Shown: piece by piece, positions 44,905 through 56,654 of the stretch
Layout: each line of letters opens with the position of its first letter
Position numbering within the stretch: the stretch's first letter is position 1
NCBI RefSeq assembly: GCF_000764305.2
Contig: NW_025936295.1
Location: 124,001 to 188,000 of the forward strand
Direction of reading: 5' to 3'
Length of the DNA: 64,000 nucleotides
Origin: Hyalella azteca
Taxonomy: Eukaryota; Arthropoda; Malacostraca; Amphipoda; Hyalellidae
Notes under the pieces: model-generated
What the model was told of the DNA's origin: nothing
Database searches by the model: none
What the model saw: only the letters and a program-made list of their open reading frames with translations
Position numbers and translations under genes: made by a program

Positions 44905-46182
44905 CTCTGAACTGTGACTACTGGGCCTCCTTGCCCGGTTGCCCCCTGGTACTATTGAGTATTGACACATAGTTAAACTTTAATCGAAAGTGACTTAAAA
45001 AAATTTGATATATAATTAAAATGACACTCTCTACATGATTTAGGAATAAAATTCCATCCTTTCTCTCCGTCTCCACTAGATCGAAGAACACGAAAATAAG
45101 TGCTAACGGCCAGTAATGGGCGCCGACACTTTGCAACGAAGGGCAAAATTCAAATTTCGCTCAAAGTTGAACTTGAGTCATGCTTGTAAAATGAGCTAAC
45201 CTCCCTATGAAGTTATTAGCCCCTTGTGCCCGACAGGCTGACAAGATTCACGTTCTACACATATCAATTTCGATTTTCGACTTGATGAGTGAATTTTAAC
45301 ATGAAGTCTTCCCCAATTGAACTTCATGAGATTGAAAGACACTAATTTTCAAATCGACATATTTTGATAACGCACATTACACATAAAATAAATACGATTC
45401 ATTTCTCGCTTTTAGACGCTGTCGAACTTTGACGGTTTCTGTTGCGTTTTTATGTCAAGATTATTTTATTTAGGTTTCCCATTAGGGAAAAAGTTTAATC
45501 GTTTTCTACGACGGATTCTGAGAAAATTAGAGAGAATAAACCTAAATAAAACTGATGTTCTGAGTTCGTCGGAACTAAAAATCTTTTATCTATACGCCCT
45601 TTATGTTCTTAAAAAGTCTTTAATAATTTTCAAACAGCAATAATTTTTGCAGAGTATGTTTGAGTTATATTATTGGGCTTGATATTCATCATTTATTACC
45701 CCTCTTTTCTGCTATCGTTAACATCTTAAACCCGCGTTTTACACGGCATCATAGAAATTGAATGAAATTCAATTGAAAAAAAAAATTGAATTGAAATGAA
45801 AAATGAATCGCAGTTTCAGAGATCGTTGGTAAGTCATGCATTCAAGTAGTATGCTTATAAATTTCTTAGGAAATACGATCACTGCGGAATTTGTTCGAGA
45901 ATTACTCTGATATAACCTCCAAAAATTATGTTTTGCTTAGCGCAAAAATTATAACCATCAATTTTTACACTACGTATGACAGATCACCACAGAAACCTGA
46001 CCATTTTTATAAATACAACTCTTCGGAATAAATGGATATCAGTTCTAATTTTATAAAATTTTATTTAAAATCACAATAGATATAGCATACAAGCAGAGCT
46101 AAACTCTATAGGCTGGCAATGCCACGAATAAAAATTATACCTGACCCGAAGTAATTCCGCTTGACTGGTTGCCGTCTGCCTT
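44905..46182. other. Intergenic; start of the segmental duplication
   Basis: No gene. From about 45.29 kb the sequence (ATTTTAACATGAAGTCTTCC) matches the copy starting near 53.30 kb. Confidence 0.5.
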
Positions 46183-46188
46183 TTTATT
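46183..46188 (-). terminator. Polyadenylation signal of crustin P
   Basis: AATAAA on the minus strand about 195 bp after the stop, in the context TTTGTAAAATAAAAAGGCAG. It is conserved in the third copy at 63.29 kb. Confidence 0.7.
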
Positions 46189-46382
46189 TTACAAATACGA
46201 CAGCAAAGCAACCTCGTCAGCGATATAAGGAGATAATCCTAAGAAATTGTAAGCTAGTGTGAAACCAGTAACTGATTTCAATTTCTGATAATGACGTAGG
46301 TATGACGTAGCATCTATACAAGCGAAGCATGCAACCGACATACCACAACAACAGGCAAACCATAACATCGAGTGCGAAGAAA

Positions 46383-47140
46383 CTAAATTGGGAGGGCAGG
46401 CTTGCAAGTTTTATGCCCAAGGCAATTGTCGAAGCAGCATTTCAACTTGTCGTCGCACTGGTAGTCGTTGATACAGGGGTTAGGTGCAGCAACTGCGTCG
46501 TACACTGGACACACAGTCCTCACAGGGGGGCACACGCCAGGCTTCTGCGCGGGTGGATTATCGCAACAAAAATATTCAATGCGTCCGTTGATTTTCGTGT
46601 TGCACCAGGACGAGCATGCCTTCGGGGTGGTTGGCTTTGGTGTTGTCGTCGTGGGTGTAGGGAAAACTGGTCGTCCAAGGCCGGAGACGGTGTTAGCACC
46701 TCCAGGGAAAACTGGTTGTCCAAGGCCGGAGACGGTGTTAGCACCCCCAGGAGAAGGACCGGGAGGTACATATGGGAAAGGAGGACGGTGAGGCGGGAGA
46801 GGTCGATGCGGGAGAGGTTGAGGCAGGAGAGGTCGAGGCGGGAGAGGTAGAGGCGGGAGAGGTTGAGGAGGAAAAAGTTGAGGCGGTAGAGGGCGAGGAA
46901 GGGGATGGTCAACTGGGCTCTGGGCTCCTGCAATGCTCAGGACGCCCAGCAAAATGGACGTAAAGGCGAACAATCCTGCCTGTTGAGTAAAACGTGAAAA
47001 TTAGCTCATTAGAAAGAAAAAATTATTTATGCATTTTCGCGGATAATTAAATAACCACATGCAGGTGTGTAATGGATGCCTAATTATTTTTTCGGCTGCT
47101 GTCCACAGGATAATGAGTGGATGTGAATAGATATTACCAT
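46383..47140 (-). CDS. Proline-rich crustin P
   Basis: Two exons: ATG at 47140-47138 followed by GTAATA, then 46979-46383 after a TACTCAACAG acceptor; 199 residues. Signal peptide MAGLFAFTSILLGVLSIAGA, then a Pro/Leu/Arg-rich region of PLPPRPL-type repeats (about residues 24-75) in place of the usual glycine-rich region. Next come two copies of GGANTVSGLG[QR]PVFP, a Thr/Pro linker (TPTTTTPKPTTPK), and a 12-cysteine module with a C-terminal WAP core (KLKCCFDNCLGHKTC). It has the longest Pro-rich region of the three paralogues. The TATA box lies about 75 bp upstream. Secreted antimicrobial function is inferred from family; the Pro-rich half suggests a combined proline-rich and WAP mode. Confidence 0.92.
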
Positions 47141-47212
47141 TTCGCTAGAAGACGAAGAAGTGAGCTCAAGACGGTCTGGTTTTTAAATGATAGATTATGA
47201 CTAAACAGCCTC

Positions 47213-47220
47213 TTTATATA
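47213..47220 (-). promoter_or_regulatory. TATA box of crustin P
   Basis: TATATAAA in CAGGTATATAAAGAGGC, 73-80 bp before the ATG. Conserved in paralogues Q and R. Confidence 0.8.
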
Positions 47221-47766
47221 CCTGGCAACAGTTTCACAATCACTTAATCTATGAATAATTGAAACCACTTTCTTCTAGAAAAAACGAGAACGCATCACCA
47301 GACCACGATTCCGTGGATACTTGGAGGACATAATAGGCTCCTTCTCTCGATGATGTATTAAGAACATAAAGTAAGAAAATATTATTATTTATTAAAATGT
47401 GCAGTATATACGCAGGGACTAAATTCTCAAGCGACACAATGTCTAATCTCCAGGTAAACTGTAATTTAAGTCATTAATAACGCCGCGATCATAGGTGAAT
47501 GATACAATATTTGATGATCTGTGCTGTTACATAAGTGAACTGTCGTGCTATAAGAGCGAAGATCACTTTATTTGATTTATTTATTCTAATTTTAATAAAT
47601 TTTACTTACGTCAAAATACTCAACTTTAAGGATTTAAGTTTGATCAATTACCTAATTTTAAAATTTTTCCTATGACCCAGAACCAGCTTCTCATAAAAAT
47701 TAACAAAATGAAACGCAAAAGTCATTCGTACAAGCAGAGACATAGAGGCACTAGTTTGTCGATTAA

Positions 47767-47801
<35 letters not shown>

Positions 47802-48480
47802 TAGTTCCACTTTACCGGACTTTAATTAATTTTTTTTCTAAATTGCAAAAAATATATAAAAAAAACTTGACCTGGCTGGACCTAACCTCAGTAAAACGGT
47901 CTCTAGCAACCTAAAGAAGGGTTTTAGACACTTCAAACCCTAACTCTAACCCTAACCTAACGAGGTTGGCGTTTTTTTGGTGTCCGGTAATGTAGTTCAT
48001 TTATTTTCGTGTCCGGTTTTTACACATAAATAAGTACTAGCGTCAATTACCGGACTCGATTTTTGTCCGGTTTTGTACCCGATGTCCGGTAATGTTACGA
48101 ATTGTAATTAATTTTGTCCGGTAATTGTACGAACCATGTTAATATATATATATATATTGTAATTAATTTTGTCCGGTAATTGTACGAACCATGTTAATAT
48201 ATATATATATATATATATATAGGAACAGTGGCCGCACTCATGATCTGTATCAACTATTCGTAGTGCCTCTTGCACGATGCATCGAAATCTATTCTTGCTA
48301 CCTTATTAATTGATGTCCTAATAGCGCAATGGCAGTAACCATTCACAGAAGTAGTGCCCCAGGAAAAATTTTTCAGAAACCATTTAATTTAAGCGCCCAG
48401 ATCTGGTTCAAAATTGTTTTCTAAATCAATGTATGACAATGCTGGTATCCAGGATATTTTGCTGGTCTACTTATTAGACA
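47221..48480. other. Upstream of crustin P with AT microsatellites and TCCGGTAAT motifs
   Basis: Contains (AT)n runs at 47770-47802, about 48141-48158 and 48197-48221, and repeated GTCCGGTAAT motifs between 47.98 and 48.19 kb. A block of about 55 bp (TTGTAATTAATTTTGTCCGG onward) is duplicated in tandem at about 48103-48158 and 48158-48221. CTAACTCTAACCCTAACC near 47940 is telomere-like. This block interrupts the P/Q alignment, so it is an insertion. Confidence 0.6.
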
Positions 48481-48620
48481 AAAAATATAACTCGGTACTC
48501 ACTGCAGTGAGTGACAGAGAGCGCGTTTTCTCGTAGACGAAAACGTGAAATCAGGGACAGACAGACGGACATGGCGAACACAATAGTGCATTTTTCCATA
48601 AATGAGGAAATGCGCTAAAA
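48481..48620 (-). mobile_element. (GTCY)n-bearing MITE-like element, copy 5
   Basis: Inverted copy with a short microsatellite. Absent from the corresponding position in duplication copy Q (about 56.08 kb). Confidence 0.78.
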
Positions 48621-48795
48621 AGACAAAAGACTATTGTATGATACAAGAGCAATGGCTGCAGTGGGGATCGCAGATTAAACGTTCGCAAGGTTGTTTGTAC
48701 AACGAAAACTAAACATGTTCTTTCGACATCGTTAATATGAAGTCTAAACTGCCCAGGCGTAGCGGCAAACGAGGGACTTCTTAGAAACCACTTAA

Positions 48796-49165
48796 TTTTT
48801 ACAACACGTCTCTTTAACTTCACTTCTTGTTGTCTGTTATAATTACAACACTTATCTTTAACTTCACTTCTTGTCGTTTGTTTGTTTGCTACAAATTTTA
48901 TAATCGATATTCAACACACTTCTATATCCGTCCAATCGATCTAAAATTTTACGCACTTGCGTAAAGTCGGAGACAATGCATGAATCAATTTACACAATAA
49001 ATAATCTTGAAAATTTATTTTTTTTCATATATTATATTAAAAAAATTAAAAATGAATTGTTTTAATATATGGAAATAAAATTTGAACTTCATTGTAGATG
49101 TGTAACATCGGAGACACTATTCTTAAGAAGTGTTGTCTTTAAAAAGTAATTTTTAAACTCATATT
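48796..49165 (+). repeat. Dispersed element family with TTTACAACAC...CTTTAACTTCACTTCTTG start
   Basis: Begins TTTTTACAACACGTCTCTTT and ends near AGTGTTGTCTTTAAAAAGTA. Related copies lie at 56655-57030 (same strand) and 57395-57905 (inverted, with an ACAGACAGACAGACA run). Conserved interior blocks are GCTACAAAT and GAGACAATGCATGAATCAAT. Not coding. Confidence 0.6.
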
Positions 49166-50678
49166 ATTTTATTTTTTATTAAACTCATATCATTTCAGAT
49201 GAAATCAGACAAATGGATTCAATCAAGGTAACCTAAAATCAGTAACAAATTGATAATGAAGAATTTCTAAAGATATCTCTTTCTACAATCATTTACTTAG
49301 ACTCGACAACATACGAATATTATAAATAATTTTATTATGAAATCTCTTCACTTGGCAACAAATTTACCGACACTCACGTCTTGATATAATTAAAAATTCT
49401 TTCTGAAGTAGATTTTTAGGCGAGTGAAAACTTATACGAATTTCATATTAGTGATGGTGCACATTAGTCATTAATACACGTTCCGATCTTATGAAAAGAT
49501 TCATGTCCATAAAACGTTCATCAAGATACTGCAAATAATGAAAATTTAATAATAACAAAATTGTGCCTGAGATCTAGTCAGTTTTAGTGGCTGCGTTTGA
49601 CTTACAAAATTATAGTGTGATTATTGAATACATGGTTTACTTAGAAAGGGAAAGGGAGATTCTTTTAATAAGTTTTTGCAATGAGCACGCCGAAAATTTT
49701 CACAAGATGTAATGCGGAACTATATTTTGTGCCGTATATACTTAGTATATGTAGTGAACTGCAAAATTGAAGAGATTGAAGTGGTGAACTAATTTAAATG
49801 TAATATACATATGACATAAAGGATTCCCTTGAATCCCGTGTTGGATTAAAATAATTTGAGATAGTAATCAGGTTTATTGATGATGAGTTTCAGTTTATGG
49901 ATAAGACAATTTTGTACTACATTGAAATAAAATTGGTTATCATGTTTAATTAGGAGACAGTTGCAGACAACATAAAGCACCCATCCAATCAGTCAAAGAA
50001 GCCAGTCAAAGAGAAGAAAATGCTTAGAAATAAATTCACGTAGGCTCGATTAGTCTTTATTACCATTCACAGACACAAATAGGCGTTTGAATTCAATTTA
50101 TAGTAGAAACAAATCTCTTTGTTCTGATCTGTTGTAATTTATTATATTTCCATGACACTTACATGATGAGCACGTCGCTTGCATCACACCATGCATAACT
50201 AGTGCTGAGCGAGGACCAATGTTTTTTTTTATTAAAAATTACCTTCGTTCTTCGGCATTTTATTAGTGTTGCTGGGATATCTGTTATCTATTTCTCAAAG
50301 TTTATGTGTGTGTTAGTTAGCTTAATATAATTATGACACAGCAAAATATAGGGGTTGTTTATGCGCGTATCCACGATACAGAGCTTGTCGTGAAAATACA
50401 TGGAGCTGTAATTTTAGTTTTAGTGCTGCAATTAGTTAAGAGATATGGTAGAAATGGGGGAAGAGCGAGGGTTGATGCTTGGATTTAAAATTGAAGGTTA
50501 GAAATCCCCAGCGTTCACAAATATTGGAACTTTATTAAACAATGGAGTTTATACTACTTTCCAATTAATCACTGTATTTTGAAGCAAATGCATTGAAACA
50601 TAGTTGGAGAATAAGGTGTTTGAATTAAAAATACATATATTCTTCGGTTCTACTTCATACTCAGTGTGTGGAACAATT
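49166..50678. other. Non-coding part of duplication copy P
   Basis: No gene. Aligns in blocks with 57.03-60.16 kb and shows the empty sites of a MITE (near 50.40 kb) and a TTAA element (near 50.56 kb) present in copy Q. Confidence 0.55.
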
Positions 50679-50830
50679 AAAAAAATATAACTCCATACTC
50701 ACTGCAGTAAGTGACAGGGAGCGCATTTTCTCGTCGACAAAAACGTGAAGTCACGGACGGGCAGACAGACGGACAGACATGGCGAGCACAATCGTGCATT
50801 TTTTCCATGAATGAGAAAATGCGCTAAAAA
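50679..50830 (-). mobile_element. (GTCY)n-bearing MITE-like element, copy 6
   Basis: Inverted copy. The corresponding Q position (about 60.20 kb) reads straight through, so insertion happened after the duplication or was lost from Q. Confidence 0.8.
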
Positions 50831-51895
50831 CAGGATTATTTACGGTCAACAATAATCACTATAAGCCAGCTTCAAGATCATATGATTCTAGTACGAAAAC
50901 TTCAATTTGGAGTGTCTTAAATTTGAAATTTACAGCAAAACTTCTGTGTGGGTAAGGCCATTTCTTGTAGGTCTGTGAAAATTACAAATTATATTTGATT
51001 TGTACTTAATTAAATTAATTTATTGAGATTCTTTCATGGAGTATTCAAATACCCGTTAAATGAATGAAATAAAAATTAAATGTTTTCCTGATTTATAAAT
51101 TCAAAATTCAATAAAAGCTTGAATTAACCCTTTGCTTACTGACACTAATTCTCGATACCAGGCATTCAAGTACGAATTGCATTGACAAGGGTAAATATCT
51201 TAGCTTATTATAAAATATCTATAAAATATCAGGGGTAAATATCTTAGCTTATAAGGGGGCTAAGCCAGTACGTTTTGTTATAGGGACCAAGTGTAAATGG
51301 TTTATTACGGGATTTAATAAGAAAAGAATTTTCATTACGGAATTCCATTATTGAGTACAGAATGCAGTAGACACGACATAGAAACTTTAACTAAGGTCCT
51401 AAAAATTTAGTACGTATTTGTGACTCTAAATTACGCAACAATTTTAGGCAATTTTTCGCAATTAGATGCGTCACGTGGTCTTAATTTATGATCTGGCAAA
51501 CTAATATGAGTGATAACTTACTGGAAAATAGATTGATAAAATATTATAACTAAAAACAGTTATTAGTTAAGGGGGATTTGACCCAAAAATCGAAAGAAAT
51601 TTCTTTTTAGTTTTCTAATCTCATTTAGTATTATTTGTGGAAAAGGTGCGACTATAACGCATCAAACCGTATGTTCTAGTGTGCTTTATAGTTTGTGCGT
51701 GAGGCTGTTTCTAATATGAAGAAATGAACATTGTCTCAAAATTGGCACAAAGATTTATTTTAAAGAGTTATTTTTTCAGATTATTATACGCGTTAAAATG
51801 GACAAGCATAAGTCTTACGTCGCATACTTTATACGACTCCTACTACACCATACGAGTAATAGGCGATGAGATAGGGCGAGTTGCACTACCAAGAA
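50831..51895. other. End of duplication copy P and spacer
   Basis: No gene seen. Homology to copy Q fades at about 51.35 kb. Confidence 0.45.
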
Positions 51896-52050
51896 TTTTT
51901 AGCGCATTTTCTCATTTTTGGAAAAATTAATGCACTATTGTGCTCGCCATGTCCGTCTGTCTGTCTGTCTGTCCGTGACCTCAAGTTTTCGTCGACGAGA
52001 AAATGCGCTCTCTGTCACTCACTGCAGTGAGTACTGAGTTATATATTTTT
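51896..52050 (+). mobile_element. (GTCY)n-bearing MITE-like element, copy 7
   Basis: Near-consensus copy with ends TTTTTAGCGCATTTTCTC and GAGTACTGAGTTATATATTT. Confidence 0.8.
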
Positions 52051-52194
52051 TATCTTTTACTTCATTCTGGACCTGTTTCAATTATTTGCCCCTCATAAAC
52101 AATTGAAATTTCAATTTTAGGTCATTTTAAGAATCTACCTCCTCTTTTGATTAGCGAGCTACAACATAGAGAAAAACAATGTTCGATTTGTAAT

Positions 52195-52672
52195 CAGAGG
52201 TGGACAGTAGCGCGCTACATGTAGCGGCCGCTACATTTTCAGTAGCGGGAGCGGTAGCGCTCGCTACGTATTTAAGTAGCGATACGATGTTTTGCCGCTA
52301 CAGCGCTACCGCTACAATTATAGATGAAGCCTTTAGATTTTACTTAATAGTATTAAATATTATACAAAAAACAGCATGATACATACATAATCTAAATTAC
52401 AGAATAAAACTGTACTAAAGATTTCGGTGTAATGTTGTCAACCTGAGAACCTCAGCCTGTTACTACTGTCAACATGTTAGTTGTTACCAGAGGTTGGCAG
52501 TAGCGCGCTACATGTAGCGGCCGCTACTAGCGGCTGCTACATTTTCAGTAGCGGTAGCGGTAGCGTCGCTACATTTAAGCAATCGTTGGTGTAGCTACCA
52601 CCCGCTACATTTAGAGCATGTAGCGGTAGCGGTAGTGGTCGCTACATTTCAAAGTAGCGCTGCCCAGCTCTG
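52195..52672. mobile_element. hAT-type non-autonomous element, second copy
   Basis: 478 bp flanked by the 8-bp target duplication TTTGTAAT (52187-52194 and 52673-52680). Ends CAGAGGTGGACAGTAGCG and GCGCTGCCCAGCTCTG. It is an inverted relative of the 29.28-kb copy. A second internal left end (CCAGAGGTTGGCAGTAGCGC, about 52486) suggests a nested or partially duplicated element. Confidence 0.88.
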
Positions 52673-52680
52673 TTTGTAAT

Positions 52681-54200
52681 AAAAGTTTATTTCGACTATA
52701 ATCACTATATAAATCCCCTATACTGATTTTGCTTTTCTTTCCCAGAGTAATTTTTTCATTCTATCCATTCCCCTCAACTCAACTCATTTTTTGAATATAT
52801 AATCCAATCAGAAAATAAATCAGAAAAAAATGCTTCTAGTAGTTGCTAAATATTTGCTACTTGAATCGAATGATATGTATCTCGATGCTGTAGCTCGTAA
52901 ATTAAAAGAGGAGATAAATTCCTAAATTACGCAAAATTTAAATTTTCATTGATCAGGAGAGGCAAATATCTGAAACAGGTCGAAAAATATCTGAAACAGA
53001 TAAAAAAATGCTTGGCACTGTTTGTCCTCCCATCCCATCGCCTATTACTGGTGTTGAAGTATCATTATCGATCGCAAGAATTATTGTTTGCTCCCATTAT
53101 CCCCCAGTTATCTTTACATTTCACGTTTTCTTTCATTCCTGAACAAAAATCTACACAGATGATAGCGGCTTGCATTAATGTTCCACAGTTGTTTATTGTA
53201 CAAAATTGGTGTTGCACGGCTGCGCTCCCTAGACGACACTGAGTGACCTGACATGATGGCTAGACTTCGTTCGACGTTCCACAATTTCTTTGCTAAATGA
53301 ATTTTAACATGAAGCCTTTCCACTTGGACCTTGGTGACGTAAGACGTTTAAGTGGAAACTGGAAAGGCTTCATGTTGATAGAAATGCTTCATATTCAGTT
53401 GATGGAAATTTTAAGCTCAAACTGACATCGGATGGTCACGTACGTTTAACATAAAATGCATATGATTCATCTTATGATTTTAGATGCAGTAAAATCATAC
53501 GGTTTCTGTTGTGCATTTACATGAATGATAATTTATATAGGTTACCCATCGTTTGATGAGTTTGCACGTTTTCTATGAAACAACTTGAAAAAACCATCCA
53601 TGATAAACCCCAATAAATTGATTTTTTGCTCTGACACTGGAGCAGAAAATGTTTTCTTTGTACGCCATTATATTATTGAAATCGTTCAATAATTTGTGAA
53701 AAAGGAAATAATTTTGTCAGAGTATATCTGATTCACATTAGTAGGCTTATTGTTTGACTCTTATTACTCCTCTTTTATGTTAGATTGTAATCATTACCAT
53801 CTCCAAACTGCGTTTTACTCCCTATCATATAAATAAAAGCTTCCGAAGTAATTAATCACTCTTCAAGAGATCGTTGATAAATCATGCGTTCAATTAGGAT
53901 TATGCCGAAAATACCGCACCGTCACCGCGGAATTTATTCCAGAATTACACAGATCAAACCTTCAAAAAATCCAATACTTGATTGAGCGACAGCGTTTTGA
54001 GACTACGCAAAACGCTTCACGTATGAAACATGGCCAGGATTATGCTACGTATAGCCTAAAATGGAAACAAATTTCAGTGTTTAAGTATATTTTTTAATAG
54101 CACAATAGATACAGGAGACACTAAAAGCCAAACCATATAAGCTACCTAGTTCACTGACAAAAATTATTCCTAACACGCTGTAATGCTGCTTGAGTGGTTG
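52681..54200. other. Intergenic; start of duplication copy Q
   Basis: No gene. From about 53.29 kb it aligns with 45.29 kb onward. The polyadenylation site aligned with that of crustin P reads AATACA instead of AATAAA (about 54209-54214, minus strand). Confidence 0.5.
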
Positions 54201-54389
54201 GTGTTTGCCACTGTATTTAACGAATACGACAGTCGATCGATATCGTCGTGAACCTTGGAAAAATATTCTACAAAGTTTAACGAATACCTGGCACCTATTA
54301 GAATTACGGTAATGACGGAGGTATGACGTAGCATCTGTACAAACAAGTCATGCTACAACAGACATACCATACCATCGAGTTTGAAGAAA

Positions 54390-55126
54390 CTAAATTGTGA
54401 TGGCAGGCTTGCAAGTTTTATGCCCAAGGCATTTGTCGAAGCAGCATTTCAACTTCCTATTGCACTGGTAGTCGTTGACACAGGGGTTAGGTGCAGCAAC
54501 TGCGTCGTACACTGGACACACAGTCCTCACTGGGGGGCACACGCCTGGCTTCTGCCTGGGAGGATTATTGCAACAAAAATATTCAATGCGTCCGTTGTTA
54601 TTCCTTCTGCACCAGGATGAGCATGCCTTCGAGGTGGTTGGCTTTGGTGTTGTCGTCGTGGGTTTAGGGAAAACTGGCCGTCCAAGACCGGAGACGGTGT
54701 TAGCACCTCCGGGGAAAACTGGTTGTCCAAGGCCGGAGACGGTGTTAGCACCCCCAGGAGAAGGACCGGGAGGTAGATATGGGATAGGAGGACTCTGAGG
54801 GCCTCCAGGGAGAGGACCAAGAGCTCCAAGTGGAGAACGTTGAGGCGGGGTAGGGAGAGGCGGGGAGGGGAGAGGTAGGGGATTGTTGACCCCTGGGTTT
54901 TGGGCTACTGCGATGCTCAGGATACCCAACACTAAGGAAATGAGGTAGAAGAATCCTGCCTGTAGAGTAACACATGGAAATTAGCTCACTCGAAAGAAAG
55001 AATTTGAAATTGAGTATTTTCATGTACAAAGAAAAACCTTGTGCTCTGTTATGATGACCTAAAAATTTTATCAATTTGGCTGTTAATAGTACGATAATAT
55101 GACTGGATTTGAACTGATGTTACCAT
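54390..55126 (-). CDS. Proline-rich crustin Q
   Basis: Two exons: ATG at 55126-55124 followed by GTAACA, then 54959-54390 after a TTACTCTACAG acceptor; 190 residues. Signal peptide MAGFFYLISLVLGILSIAVA, a Pro-rich region (PLPLPSPPLPTPPQRSP, then GALGPLPGGPQSPP), two copies of GGANTVSGLG[QR]PVFP, a Thr/Pro linker (KPTTTTPKPTTSK) and the 12-cysteine WAP module (KLKCCFDKCLGHKTC). It differs from P by RRNNNGRIEYFCCNNPPRQK versus the P sequence at the same place. It is the most diverged of the three in signal peptide and Pro-rich part. Promoter TATA box about 77 bp upstream. Confidence 0.92.
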
Positions 55127-55202
55127 TTCGTGAGAAGATGAAGAAGTGATGTCAAGACGAAATCTGTTTTCTAAATGATAAATTATGACTCTCAACGGCC
55201 TC

Positions 55203-55210
55203 TTTATATA
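55203..55210 (-). promoter_or_regulatory. TATA box of crustin Q
   Basis: TATATAAA in CAGGTATATAAAGAGGCCG, followed by the GTTGAGAGTCATAAT block shared with crustin R. Confidence 0.8.
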
Positions 55211-55562
55211 CCTGGCAACAGTTTCGCAATCACTTAATCTATGAATAATTCAAACCTCTTTATTCTAGAATCAACGAGATTGCTTCACTTTAGACAACGA
55301 TTCCGTGGATACTCTGCGGACATAATTGGCTCCTTCCCTCGATAATGTATTAAGAACATATAGTAAGAGAATATTATAATAACAAATAAAATGTGCGGTA
55401 TAGTATACTTTACCTTTAATTTTAAGTAATAAATATCAGCTATATTTACTGTGAATGATACAATATGTGATGATTCGTGAAGTTGCAGTAGTGAAGTGCC
55501 CTGCTATCTGAGCGAAGAACACTTAATTTGACTGATTTATTAGAATTTTATTGAATTTTTCT

Positions 55563-56050
55563 CAGTGGCAATAGAGCTGATAGAAATGTACACGTTATGG
55601 AATGGCCAAGCCAGTCGCCGGACTTAAATCCGATTGAAAATTTGTGGCGGTATTTGAAGATTCAAATTAAGAAAAGGTCCCCAACAAACATTGAGAATCT
55701 TAAGGTGGTGTGCCAAGAATAATGGTATAAAATACCAGTCAGCATCTGCAAATCATTGGTCGAGACGTATAGAAATAGACTGGTATCTGTTGAGCTGAAT
55801 AAAGGGTATTCAACCAAGTATTAAATTAAAATAATGCGGATTTATTGTTTTGTACGAATACTTTTTTCACCCGAAAAGTGAACATGTTGCATTGTTTTTT
55901 GTTGCATTGAGATTTAATTTCTTTTGATAGTATTTTTGAATACTATGCATCTCTATACATAATTCAAATCACTTTTCCTGTTAAGTTTGTGTACTTACAT
56001 ACATTAAAATACGATTTTTCAAGTGTACGAATATTTATTTCCCCCCACTG
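55563..56050 (+). mobile_element. Truncated Tc1-like element
   Basis: Right end reads AGTGTACGAATATTTATTTC then CCCCCCACTG; left edge CAGTGGCAATAGAG. Most of the 5' part is missing. It carries the C-terminal end of a Tc1 transposase (55588-55824). No TA duplication is visible. Confidence 0.7.
55588..55824 (+). pseudogene. C-terminal fragment of a Tc1-type transposase
   Basis: Reads EWPSQSPDLNPIENLWRYLK, with the last catalytic residue in the NPIEN motif, then an in-frame TAA after VVCQE, then WYKIPVSICKSLVETYRNRL and NKGYSTKY, the usual end of the family. Non-functional. Confidence 0.9.
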
Positions 56051-56337
56051 CATGTTATATACGTGCAATTACAGAGATAAAGGGTTATCGTATGATACTT
56101 GAGCAATGGCTGCACTGATGATCGCCGATTTAAAGTTCATAAGACTGTTTGTACAATAAAAACTAAATACAATGAAAACTAAACATATTCTTTCGACATA
56201 TTTAATTTGAAGGCTAAACTGCCCAGGCGTAGCGGCAAACGAGAAACTTTTTAGGAACCACTTCATTTATAATCCCTTTATGTGGTCGAAGAATTTTATA
56301 AAATCAATGCATGACATGGTATCCATGATACTTAACT

Positions 56338-56483
56338 GGGCCTATACTTTCAAAAAAAGTTAAGTGATCGTAAGTTCATCAGCCAATCATTGACGGCCTT
56401 TCAAGCAAAATCCACCAATCATAGACAAGAAAATATTGCGTAAGTACTTACGTTCACTTAGCTAATTTTGAAAGTATAGGCCC
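56338..56483. mobile_element. Palindromic MITE, copy 2
   Basis: Ends GGGCCTATACTTTCAAAA and TTTTGAAAGTATAGGCCC. Inserted into a dispersed repeat whose uninterrupted form (CTTTACTGGTCTACTT) occurs at 4024. Confidence 0.8.
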
Positions 56484-56654
56484 TGGTCTCCTCATGGGAT
56501 TTAAAAATGAAGAGTTGAAAAATGTCTACTTTGCCACAATGTTAAGAGATATAAGTGAAATCGAAGGCTTAAACTGGCTGCGATTTTGACGGAAACCAAC
56601 AAGCAACTCACCCTGAGACTTACTGCGCAACCCACGACTAAGAATACCTTCTAA

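Larger units (their letters stand above)
45290..51350 (+). repeat. Segmental duplication, copy P
   Basis: Aligns by eye with 53.29-60.75 kb at many anchors: 45.30/53.30, 47.3/55.3, 48.63/56.08, 48.80/56.66, 49.5/57.35, 50.37/58.66, 50.57/60.10, 51.15/60.47 and 51.27/60.55 kb. It carries proline-rich crustin P. It lacks several elements found in copy Q, and carries two (GTCY)n MITEs that Q lacks. Confidence 0.8.

Noticed and set aside
46329..46850. Long plus-strand frame opposite crustin P, and similar frames opposite Q, R and the 9-kb gene
   Set aside because: Antisense shadows of the cysteine- and proline-rich coding strand; the sense strand has signal peptide, WAP pattern and splice sites.
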